Assembly (NCBI GenBank): GCA_032718475.1
Contig: JAUCBJ010001236.1
Location: 1 to 59,107 of the forward strand
Source: Nemertoderma westbladi
Taxonomy: Eukaryota > Xenacoelomorpha > Nemertodermatida > Nemertodermatidae
Direction of reading: 5' to 3'
DNA length: 59,107 nucleotides
Notes under the pieces: model-generated
Database searches by the model: none
Told to the model about the DNA's origin: nothing
What the model saw: the letters and a program-made list of their open reading frames with translations, nothing else
Part shown: in pieces, positions 12,961 through 23,421 of the stretch
Layout of the letters: every line of letters begins with the position of its first letter
Position numbering within the stretch: position 1 is the stretch's first letter
Position numbers and translations under genes: made by a program

Positions 12961-13394
12961 TAAAAGCATTTTTGTTATTTATATAAATGTATCTACGACC
13001 GGAAATCCGTACCAAAGGTTTTATATCACTTACAAACTAAAGTTATATTTACAATCATTTGATAAACCTCTATCAATGAGTGACCATCAATCGGCGGAAC
13101 TCGACCATCTCTGATAACTAGGCAAAAAAGGTGAAAATATCTGTATAATAATATTAATATAGATGTATTAACTATAATTAATATTAACTATATTGCCATT
13201 GCCATTGTTCTCTTTCCTGCGTGTTTATATTTTTTAACTTTCTTTGATATCTTCCTGTCATTTAAAACAGGACGTTTCTTTATGGGATTCTTCATAGTAC
13301 TGTATATACAGTAAGGTTAATGAAATAGAATCAAGAAACAGCACTAAAGACATAATGTTTACTATTACTTTTGTAAAGATAATTAATATCTATT

Positions 13395-13555
13395 CAGTTT
13401 TCCCCTTTTTTTTGAACTGTATCCGATCCTTTTTTTCCTTTTTTTTTGAACTGCATCTTATCTTTTTTTCCTTTTTTTTTAACTGCATCCTATCCTTTTT
13501 TTCCTTTTTTTTTGAAAATATTAAATCCTTTTTTCCTTTTTTTCCTCGATTTTTT
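13395..13555. repeat. T-rich imperfect tandem repeat
   Basis: Four to five units of about 48 bp of the form 'ccttttttttttgaactgcatccta'. They resemble the 'cctttttttcc' tract at 12123-12240. The open frame through this region is simple sequence. Confidence 0.7.
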
Positions 13556-13569
13556 TGGCTGGGAGTGCT

Positions 13570-14240
13570 GTATACGGGGGAGTTTAAATACACAATTATG
13601 CTGTAATAAATCCATCCGCTAATGATTGGTTGATTTAGGGGAGAGTTTAAATACACAATTATGGTGTATTAAATCCGCCCACTAATGATTGGTTGATTTA
13701 GGCTGTTAGGGGAGAGTTTAAATACACTATTATGCTGTAATAAACCCTCGCGCTAATGATTGCTTGATATACGGGGGAGTTTAAATACACAATTATGCTG
13801 TAATAAATCCGCCCGCTAATGATTGGCTGATTTAGGGGAGAGTTTAAATACACAATTATGCTGTAATAAATCCATCCGCTAATGATTGGTTGATTTAGGG
13901 GAGAGTTTAAATACACAATTATGCTGTAATAAATCCATCCGCTAATGATTGGTTGATTTAGGGGAGAGTTTAAATACACAATTATGCTGTAATAAACCCT
14001 CGCGCTAATGATTGGTTGATATACGGGGGAGTTTAAATACACAATTATGCTGTAATAAATCCGCCCGCTAATGATTGACTGATTTAGGGGAGAGTTTAAA
14101 TACACAATTATGGTGTATTAAATCCTCGCGCTAATGATTGGCTGGAATAGGAGGGAATTTAAATACACAAATTATGTGTTATTAAATCCTCGCGCTAGTG
14201 ATTGGCTGAAATAATATCCACCCCAAGCGATTGGATAATT
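13570..14240 (+). repeat. 62-bp tandem repeat array (about 10 units)
   Basis: The unit is 'gagtttaaatacacaattat' then 'gctgtaataaatccgcccgctaatgattggttgatttaggg', repeated about ten times with small changes (atacgggg versus tttagggg, ccctcgcg versus cgcccg). The minus-strand open frame through it is a translation of the repeat and no evidence of a gene. Two units in inverted orientation follow at 14345-14490. Confidence 0.95.
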
Positions 14241-14344
14241 TATCGAAATATAATGAGAGGCCTATTTGAAAATGACATACTGTACAACAGTACCGCAATT
14301 GGTAGCCTATAATTTAGGAAATAGACGATTTTCAAAGGATTCCC

Positions 14345-14490
14345 CCCTATATCAGCCAATCATTTGCGGGCGGATTTATTACAGCATAATTGTGTATTTA
14401 AACTTTCCCCTAAATCAACCAATCATTAGTGGGCGGATATATTACAGCATAATTGTGTATTTAAACTCTCCCGTAAATCAATCCGAAATA
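14345..14490 (-). repeat. Inverted copies of the 62-bp repeat
   Basis: Two units of the array at 13570-14240 in opposite orientation ('ccaatcatttgcgggcggat' then 'ttattacagcataattgtgtatttaaac'). With the direct array this makes an overall inverted-repeat layout, like subterminal repeats of a non-autonomous transposon. The element's ends were not resolved. Confidence 0.85.
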
Positions 14491-14643
14491 AGTCCGCCAA
14501 TCATTGATGAAATATAACCAAACTTGGTACACATGTAGTCTGTGAAAAGTTTAGAAATTCTTTCCATTTTTCTGAAAATGTATCAATTACTGTACTTACC
14601 GATCTTCTTATCTGCTAAAAAACTAAATTTTTTGAAATTTCGT

Positions 14644-15400
14644 TGTAAAGTACGGGACTTTACATGCATAAAAAGATGCATAGATTGTTACATAGATTGT
14701 GCATGCAAAGATTAGTTAACTGAGGAATGATTCTTAGTTCAAATGCATACTTCTATGCTTCCCCCTACTATCACCCTAAAGAATTATAACACACCTGCCC
14801 TCCAGGTTTCATATATTCCATTAATACAGTGCACTAATGTAATCGCCATTATAATGGTCAAGTATGGGAAAATTTTCAATTGGCCGTCATGATGTTTCTG
14901 AGGGAGTAGATTATGAAACTACAGGTAATTGTTTCTTAAGATGACGCAACACAAACGTGCTTTGCATTCCACTGGGTGATTGAGCTGAGTTAGACTACTT
15001 CTCTGTGTATAAATTAAAAATTTCACTATTTTTTTGTAAAGCATAGGACTTTACATGCATAAACCCAAAGATTTCTTGACTGAGGAATGCTTCTCAGTTA
15101 AAATATAGACTCCTATTCTTACGGCCGACTATGACCTTAGAGTATTATAACACTCCTGGCTTCACATATTACATTCATACAGCGCACTAATATAATCGCC
15201 ATTATAATGGTAAAGTATGGGACAATTTTCAATTTGCCGCCATGATATTTCTGAGGGAGTGAAGATGAAACTAATTGTTTTATACGATGACGCAACACAA
15301 ACGTGCTTTGCATTCCACTGGGTGATTAGGATGAGTTACATCTCTGTGAATAAACTAAAAATTTCACTATTTTAGGTAAAGTATGGGACATCACATGATT
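14644..15400 (+). repeat. Tandem duplication of about 390 bp
   Basis: Copy 1 begins 'tgtaaagtacgggactttac' (14644) and copy 2 begins 'tgtaaagcataggactttac' (15035). Shared landmarks in the same order are 'atcgccattataatgg', 'atttctgagggagt' and 'acgcaacacaaacgtgcttt' plus 'gcattccactgggtgatt'. A partial third start follows at about 15375. There is no coding potential. 15400-15985 holds nothing that I recognise. Confidence 0.9.
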
Positions 15401-15984
15401 AACTTTATCGATTTCATTACAGAGGAATGAAACACTTGTGAAATTAAATGAAACCAAAAAAATTCGAAAAAGGGTTTGTTTTTGATTTGGTACATGCTCA
15501 GAAATGTTAATTTATTGGTCATAGGAAGTGCCTACAGGAAACGAAAGTTTTGCACACTTTTATTGTAGTAATTATTGTATTGTATCCTATTCAGTATTTA
15601 TTAATTATACCAGTGAGTTCAGTAACCATCACCATAGTAGGCCTACAAACAGCTGTAATAATACTAATTTTTTTTTGTGTAAAAAGATACGATTAGGATT
15701 AGATATGGAAACAAACCATATCTTAGGATTGAAGAGCCTCTTTAAATTAAAAATATTATACATACCTACAGTGATATATGAATAGCCAATACCGCCCCGA
15801 CTGACAGATAAAGGTAAAATAATACAGTAAGATAAATATTTATAGGCCTACACACAGTTAAATTATTATCAAATTATTATCCTAAGCCTAACAATAATAA
15901 AATCACCAAATCAAGATAAAATTAATTAAAGTTAGTATTGTTCTGATAGGATAATAATATTAAATAGATGTACAATGTTTACTA

Positions 15985-17561
15985 CTACTACTAGGTCGAG
16001 CGAACTCGGACAGTGGAAATGAGATCCTTCCAGGCTTCCCGATTCTCCATAGTTGTCGCAATTTCGTTTCTCCTAAGTTCAGTATCCCTTTCAAGTTGAT
16101 CTATATATGTTATGGCCGGTCGTCCACGACTACGCTTTCCATGAGTTGGTTGCCAGAAAAGTAGATCTGGTATGACCTCGTCTTTACTTCGCCAGCAGTG
16201 CCCACTGAATCTTAATCTGCGTTCACGGAGGGTGGTTGATACAGGTGGTATTGTACCATAAAGCTCGGCGTTTGTCATGTGTTGTCTCCAGCTGATGTTT
16301 AGGGCTGCCCTTAGTAGTCTTGTGTAGCAACCATCAATTCGTTGTTCAAGTGATTTGGTCAGTGTCCGTCCAGGTCTCACCCCCATATAAAAATACACTT
16401 TCCACTGTGGCTCGAAAGAACTTAGTCTTCAGGTGCCTGGAGAGATCCGATTTCCAGATGGTATCCATTTTTGATAGAGCTACCCAAGCCTTTGCTTTCC
16501 TAACTTCTATGTCCTTTTTGCTACTCTCTATCCATGATCCAAGGTACTGGAAGTCATCGACCTTCCTTAGTTGATTATTATCAATGGTTGTCAAGTTTCC
16601 ATCAACATTAAAGGTCATGAATTCGGTCTTTGCAGCATTTATATGCAATCCAACCTCCTTAGCAGCCCTCTCCACCTTATTTAGTAGAAGCTGTGCATCT
16701 GCTAGGGTATTAGAGAGCAGGGCGATGTCATCCGCAAAGTCGGTGTTTGTGACTGTAGTTGACGGATATCTACTACTTCTGCGTTCTTGAAGTGTGAATC
16801 CCAGGTCTTCACCCTTTGTGGCCGTCCTCATTGCGTAATCCAGCACAATTATAAATAGTAATGGTGCCACCTTGCAGTATGCCAGCCAGGATTGAGAAAA
16901 ACTCAGTTTCACCATCTGGTGAGAGTACCTGCGCTTCTGTGTCACAATATAACAATCCAATGCCAGCAACAATTACTTCTGATATTCCATAAGCTCTTAG
17001 GATTTCAAGCATTTTACCTCTATGGATGGAGTCGAATGCCTTCTTGAAGTCCACAAAAGTTATGACAGCGGGGAGATTCTCTGACTTAATTCCTTCAATC
17101 AGTCTCCGTAGTGCAAGTATCTGAGCTATTGTTGATCTACTTGGTCGAAATCCGTTTTGGCTCTTACGCAGTAGTTTCTCTATGTGAGGCCTAATCCTAT
17201 ATAGAATCATTTTATTGTATATTTTGGCAGCTACCACAAGCAGACAGATCCCACAATAGTTTGTTGGTATGCCGAGGTCTCCTTTCTTGGGGAGAGGCTT
17301 TAGTTGACCTTTAGTCCAAATTGGTGGTGGCTTTTCTCCTTTTAACATCCGGTTGCAAACATTCAATAATGGTCTGTTTAGCACTCCGGTTTTCCATACT
17401 TCCGCTGGGATTTCATCTAATCCACTCGCTTTATTATTGGACATGCTTTTAATGCTTCTTTGGAGTTCGGCAGGTGTGAAGTCCCCTGTTTCTATAGGTA
17501 GTGTCTTGTCATATATTTTCCTTGTAGGGCTGACCTCGATGTTTGGTGGCTGCCCAAGCAA
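15985..17561 (-). pseudogene. Decayed RTE-like LINE reverse transcriptase
   Basis: A minus-strand non-LTR retrotransposon, truncated at its 5' end near 17561. Reading down: KIYDKTLPIETGDFTPAELQ linker, NNKASGLDEIPAEVWK, QNGFRPSRSTIAQILALRRL, FVDFKKAFDSIHRGKML (RT motif with first catalytic Asp), then after a frameshift near 16860 TDFADDIALLSNTLADAQ (FADD catalytic box) and QYLGSWIESSKKDIEVRKAK. After another shift near 16390 it continues to a C-terminal segment with RRLRFSGHCWRS. The 3' end is a tag-type trinucleotide tail (tactactacta on plus at about 15980), the same as in the copies at 49020-50372 and 58009. The copy is not functional. Confidence 0.9.
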
Positions 17562-17757
17562 TGTTTACAGGTTGAGTTAATGGTATACTGTACTTCCTAA
17601 TTTTCACTTACTTACAATTATTATTACTGTAATTACAGATTTTAAGTAATTTTTATACATTATTTCTGTTTTAGTTCCGGATCAGCTTTCATTGTACAAT
17701 TTCGAACATTAGTTACACCATGGCCCGTAATATAGTGTCATTTTCTGATGACACGGA
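17562..17757. other. Short gene-free stretch
   Basis: AT-rich sequence between the LINE truncation point and the C run of the foldback element. Nothing else is seen. Confidence 0.4.
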
Positions 17758-18570
17758 CCCCCCCCCCCCCCCCCCCCCCACCCCAAATTTTTCTACAAAT
17801 CTTTATCATATTGCTTGAAATTTGAAACACAACTAGTTCAACTCACAGTCATTGGCCCCACGAAGACGGAATTTTCGATTTTTGCCTTTAATTCTTTTTA
17901 TAAGCGTTTTAAAAAAGTTTCTTTTTCGAAATCGTACCCTCCGTATCGTGGCCATTCTTCACTTTAGTCGTATTTTTTTCACATTAATAGAACGCTTGCG
18001 TTGCAAGGATTCCAAATATGTAACAATATCTGAATTTCGTTGAGAAACAGCCGAGATATACTGTAGGCGCTCAAAGATTGCAAGAAGTATCGTTCGCTGT
18101 AGGCCATTTATTCTATTTAATAAATACACGATGTTCTGGAACATTTTGTTTAAGTATGAATAGCTACGATTTACATATAACGGATAGACCAACTCATAAA
18201 ATAAATAACACATTCTATAATTTTGTTCATTTATTAAATAGAAAAATGGCCTTCAGCGAACAATTCTTCTTGCAATCTTTGGACACCTATATCTCGGCTG
18301 TTTCTGAACGAAATTCAGATATTTTTACATATTTCGAATCCTTGCAACGCAAGCTTTGCGAAGAATGGCCACGATACGGAGGGTGCGATTTCGCAAAAGA
18401 CACTTTTCAAAAACGCTTATAAAAAAAATTTTTTTAAGGCAAAATCGAAAATTCCGGCTTCATGGGGTTATCGGCGGTGAGTGTTTCTAGTTGTGTTTCG
18501 AATTTCAAGCAATACTGAATGATAAAGATTGTAGAAAAATCTCGGGGGGGGGGGGGGGGGGGGGGGGGGG
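17758..18570. mobile_element. Foldback element bounded by a C run and a G run
   Basis: The left arm 17758-18128 and right arm 18225-18570 are imperfect reverse complements. Examples are 'tttttctacaaatctttatc', 'tttgaaacacaactag', 'cgtatcgtggccattcttc' and 'ttgcaaggattccaaatatg', each with its inverted match. The outermost sequences are a run of about 22 C on the left and about 27 G on the right, and the spacer is about 100 bp. A half copy in direct orientation lies at 20707-21125. The open frames on both strands come from the paired arms and are not genes. A second G run follows at 18625-18655. Confidence 0.85.
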
Positions 18571-19104
18571 TCCAGCATAAAGTCAACAGTAAAACCTCAA
18601 ATCACCTCAATAGCAGCGACAAGCGGGGGGAGGGGGGGGGGGGGGGGGGGGGGGGGATTTAATAAAATCTCACTACACTACACATGCACACGACTGCTCT
18701 AAGTTGTAGGTATTATTGCTCTTACAGTTTACATTCGATCCTGCAATCAGCTGATCAGTGAGGTTGGTTAGTTTTTGTGTTCCTTCTATCAGTCCTACAG
18801 TCTGTCCGTCTGTCCGTCCTTAGTTTCGGTTCGTGTTCTGTTCTTACTGGCGAGGCGGGTGTGCATTGCGTTAGTGCATTAGTGTCTACTAGTCTATGCA
18901 ACACCCTATCACTGTCAGCAGTACCGGTACTGTCATACCGCCATCATCTGATCATCACTGCATCAATTGTCAAGTTTGCTGTTTGCTAGCATCTAGCATC
19001 TGCCCGTAACCCGGTGCCGTACACAGTGACAACCAAACGTGTAATCTGTAATCTGGTCTGGTTAATACTGTAATAGGCCTAAATAATACCATAATACAGT
19101 AATA
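18571..19104. other. Upstream region of TMA7
   Basis: It contains a G-rich run (18625-18655), then mixed sequence leading to the TMA7 start. No TATA box stands out. It may hold a TATA-less housekeeping promoter and the 5' UTR, but nothing specific can be assigned. Confidence 0.35.
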
Positions 19105-20053
<949 letters not shown>

Positions 20054-20289
20054 TATCTCTAAAAACTGTCGTACATTGTTTGTAACTTATGTATAACACA
20101 GACTGACACATTTATCTTTTAGTATAAAATATTTTATTATAATCGTTATTATCTTTAATTATTTATTTTCTTAAACCAGGGGATATCTAAAGACAAGCAT
20201 GGTCCCTATGGCTTAGTATTATGTGTATACTCGAAAATAAATATAAATGATAGGAATTTATAAAAGTTCCCATTTTCAAAGCTACTTAT

Positions 20290-20430
20290 GACTTCGAGTG
20301 AGAGGAGCAGGTTAGTTACATTGTCACGTTGTGATAACCAAAACAATAAGCTGAAGTCAAGAGCACAGGTTACAATTACGTTTTTGGGATTAATTAGCTG
20401 TTATTTGCGTCGATTTTCCCCTTTATCTAT
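20290..20430 (+). repeat. Dispersed repeat, copy 3 of 3
   Basis: 'gaggagcaggttagttacat' and further 'gataaccaaaacaataagctgaagtcaa' match copies 1 and 2. The tail 'gctgttatttgcgtcgattttcccc' is shared with the copy at 12815. It sits just downstream of TMA7. Confidence 0.6.
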
Positions 20431-20706
20431 CTACAGTGGCGCCGGAAAATATTGGAAAGGGCGGGGGCACCATTAAATAAAGGGGCTTTGGGATGGCCAA
20501 CTTTCCATTGCAACAAACAATTCAATATAAGATTGATAAATAACTGTAGTACGACTGGTGCAATATCGCTGGAGACACTTTTTTCAAACACACAGCTAAA
20601 AAATTTGTTCACATGTTTGCGAAGTCCTCTGAATGCCTATACTTATGCGTTAACAATCGACTCACACAACTACACCATATCCTGGAATATAATGTCGTTA
20701 TTTAGG

Positions 20707-21125
20707 TACCTGCCCCCCCCCCCCCCCCCCCAAAAAAAAATGTTTCTATAAATCTTAATGAGAATGCATGAAATTTGAAACAGAGATAGTTTCACCTCCC
20801 GACCACTGACTGGGTGAGCCAGAATTTTTATTTTCGCTTTCATTCTTTAGCTACAAGCGCTTGAAAAAGGTGTCTCTGTCGATATTGCACCAGTTACACA
20901 GCAGTTATTCTTCAAACATTTCGTGATTTTAGTGACTTAGTTGGTACTAGTGGAAAGCTGACCGCGCAAGGATTCCAAATATGTAAAAATATGTGAATTT
21001 GGTTGGGAAATAGCTGAGATATGGGCTTTCGAATTTTGCATGTATTAGCTCCCACTGCAGGCCATTTATTCTTTAATAAATACACAATGTTCTAGAACAT
21101 TTTGATTATGTATGAATATCCATAT
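20707..21125 (+). repeat. Single-arm copy of the foldback family
   Basis: It begins with a C run, then 'tttctataaatcttaatgag'. It shares 'aaggattccaaatatgtaaa', 'ggccatttattctttaataa' and 'acaatgttctagaacatttt' with the left arm of the 17758-18570 element. Only one arm is visible. Confidence 0.7.
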
Positions 21126-21151
21126 AATAGTATTATCATGTAGGCATTTAT

Positions 21152-22176
21152 TTGCCAATAATGGACATTTCAAAGGCATTCGATGAGGTTCAGCGGGGGA
21201 TAATGTTCAACGGACTATGTCGTGTAATAAATCCACACATATGTTGTCGTGTACTCATCCACTATTACTCCATTAGTATGATATTTATGAGATCTGGAAC
21301 AGTAACTGACACAGAGGGCTTCCCAGCAAAGATTGGAGTCAAACAGGGTTCTCTCTTGGGACCTTCTCTATTTAACTTTTACATAAAACATATCCACCAT
21401 AACTACAATGATGAAGATTACTACGCCTTGCTTACCTCATATACCCGAACCACTGCTGGTCCTTCTCATATGCGGATGATATATTTCTACTAAGCACATC
21501 ACAGTTTAACATCGAATTAAAATAGACTCGATAATTCTAAAATTAGAGAAGGTGGGCTTACAGATCGATATTAACAAGACAGCTTGGATTTTCCTTAGTG
21601 GTAGAGGATCAGCTGAGCCACCCCCTCTTTTTTTGCACATAAGTGATCACCTGATCCCCCAAACGACACACCTCACTTTCATCGGGTACAAAATCCCTCG
21701 AGATAACTTGTTGATTCATTAGCGGAGTGCTTCATCTCTCTGGTATGGACAATCAAGCGTATCCCCATCGAAACACTATCAACACTTTGGAAAACTTACT
21801 CTTTGCCAATTTTTCGCTATAGTTTTCCGTTTTACATAGGAGCTCTAAACTCTCTACAGCGGGACCAGTGAGGTATAGAAATGCACTACGAAAACTTCTC
21901 CATATTAATGGAACATTAATTTCGTCGAACATTTTATATGGGTTATTTGGAATCAATCAATTAATTCGAGAAATATACCAATCAGCTATTCTAACTGTCC
22001 AGCGATTGATCAGAGCCCCTAACACACTATTGCAATCAATAACACGGACAATTGGCACCCTAAACAACCAGCAACACTATTTGGGTCTTTGTTCAACTAT
22101 AAGGAAATGCGCGAAAAAATATGCAGTCCCACAGCTCTCGTCACTATTACAATATGAATATCAAAAGAGTGTCCTG
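21152..22176 (+). pseudogene. Decayed LINE reverse transcriptase fragment, left flank of Polinton
   Basis: RT motifs in order: MDISKAFDEVQRGIMFNGL (first catalytic Asp), GVKQGSLLGPSLFNFYI, then in another frame a YADD box near 21468. Near 21550 there is a remnant of a short helix of the type LEKVGLQIDINKTAWIF. A C-terminal segment at 21868-22176 includes RNALRKLLHINGTLISSNIL. Stops and frameshifts occur throughout. The sequence stops abruptly at the Polinton TIR. It is not the same LINE family as the fragment on the Polinton's right side. Confidence 0.8.
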
Positions 22177-22275
22177 AGTAGTAATAGTATGCCACCCTCT
22201 GCGACAGTTTAGTCCAACTTCACACCTTGGGTGTTAAGTAGGTCATTAATTAATTAATCAATTAATTAATTGGTC

Positions 22276-22356
22276 GATTAAACAATTAATTAATTGTTTA
22301 ATCAATCGATTTGTATCAAATAATGTTGCCAAAGGCAATTTAATTTGATACAAATC
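22276..22356. repeat. Terminal palindromes inside the left TIR
   Basis: A perfect 28-bp palindrome gattaaacaatta/attaattgtttaatc (22276-22303) is followed by a hairpin with arms gatttgtatcaaat (22308) and atttgatacaaatc (ending 22356) enclosing ttgcc-aaa-ggcaa. Related structures occur in the right TIR near 37900-37985, slightly degraded. Hairpins near the ends could matter for initiation of protein-primed replication or for integrase binding; this is inference. Confidence 0.85.
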
Positions 22357-23110
22357 AATCAGATAGGGGACGCGCGATTAATAAATTGTACTATAACAAA
22401 CGAAATATACAATACAATATACAATACATTTGTATTATTTTTGCCATACAATAGGTAAAGGTAGAATTAAATAAAAAGACACGAACGGGACCCAAAACAT
22501 AAATATACCCTTTCACGAAAATAAAGTGGCCCCAGTTTGGCCCCGAGTCATCCCTCAATAATCTGTGGCTGCTCGGGCTCTTATTAACCGTAGCATGACT
22601 AACCCAAACATCAATGCGTGAATGGGGACTGCGTGAATGGGGCCTGCGATAGAGCTTAAATTATTCAAACCTATAGCTTCCAAGAAATTAGAATAAACAT
22701 CTGCTCTTGCAATAGATTGCATTCTTTCGCATTGTATTGCGAAGCAGTCCACGCGCATATTAGCTCAACAACAAAGCCCTACCCAAACGCCATGTGTCAA
22801 ATTAATTCCCAACCATCTCTTTACTACAGTGGATACTGCAGTTTTTTTTGTTTGAAGTAATTTCAGAGATGCTCTAGCGTAACATTAATTAACATACCCA
22901 TTCATTCATTACACGCAATTTTCTCCAACGCACCCCCCCGCTTCTCAATTCATCCCATTTCCCTTCGTAACTAATGTTTTACATTTAATTAACCCAATGA
23001 AATGTGTTTATTATTCCCTCAATCCAATAGCGCGTCTCTCTCTCTCTCTCTTTTTATTTCTATTGGTTCCCACAAGCTTCACTTTTATTTTCATTGGTTA
23101 TCCTTTCCCT

Positions 23111-23116
23111 TATAAA
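23111..23116 (+). promoter_or_regulatory. TATA box in left TIR, likely polymerase promoter
   Basis: TATAAA lies within 'ccttataaaccccc', about 180 bp upstream of a strong splice donor (23293) and 310 bp upstream of the polymerase ATG. A start site some 25-30 bp downstream is expected. The identical box in the right TIR (complement at 37146-37151) faces the 570-residue gene. Confidence 0.6.
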
Positions 23117-23292
23117 CCCCCATCCTTCGCTTCGAACTTTACTTACAAAAATGTTATTGACAATTTTACTTTTTATTTAAAGTTATAATACATTTATTGT
23201 TATACATAATATTATATTTTCTTCAAGATTGTTATACGTAATACATTTATTGTTATACATAATATATTGTTGCAAACATCATCAATCTGCAG

Positions 23293-23416
23293 GTAAGAAC
23301 AATAAATTTGTGTTTTTATGAATTCGTTTAGTTTTAACATTATTACCTCAAAATAAATATCAACCCCGCGAAACCTTCCCAAACTTATTATTATTATTTA
23401 GTTTTTTATTTTATAG
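23293..23416 (+). other. Probable 5'-leader intron of the polymerase gene
   Basis: The donor CAG|GTAAGA at 23293 and the acceptor, a T-rich tract ending 'ttttattttatag' at 23416, bound 124 bp. The acceptor is 5 bases before the polymerase ATG. The arrangement fits a spliced 5' UTR made by the host nuclear spliceosome. It needs transcript evidence. Confidence 0.6.
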
Positions 23417-23421
23417 CAAAC

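Larger units (their letters stand above)
22177..23229 (+). repeat. Polinton left terminal inverted repeat
   Basis: It matches the reverse complement of 37033-38083 with only scattered changes over about 1,050 bp. From outside in it holds the AT-rich palindromes near 22250-22356, a 'ctctctctct' microsatellite near 23037, the TATA box at 23111 and presumed leader sequence. Similarity stops after 'cttcaagat' (23221-23229): the left copy continues with t and the right copy with g, which completes an ATG. An open frame of 67 codons mirrored in both TIRs (22555-22758 here) is not supported as a gene. Confidence 0.95.

Noticed and set aside
13698-14105. 135-codon minus-strand open frame
   Set aside because: It is a translation of the 62-bp repeat array, with the same peptide repeated.
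17852-18422. Overlapping open frames on both strands (about 60-114 codons)
   Set aside because: They mirror each other because they lie in the two arms of a foldback element; no protein family is recognisable.
18840-18866. Possible first exon of SUCLG2 (ATG with a nearby GTAAGA donor on minus)
   Set aside because: It would end in phase 1, whereas the next exon (9826) needs phase 0.
22555-22758. 67-codon frame mirrored at 37502-37705 in the two TIRs
   Set aside because: Being open in both copies follows from TIR identity. There is no recognised motif, and it is read outward toward the element's interior promoter without a clear promoter of its own. It is kept only as a note in the TIR entries.
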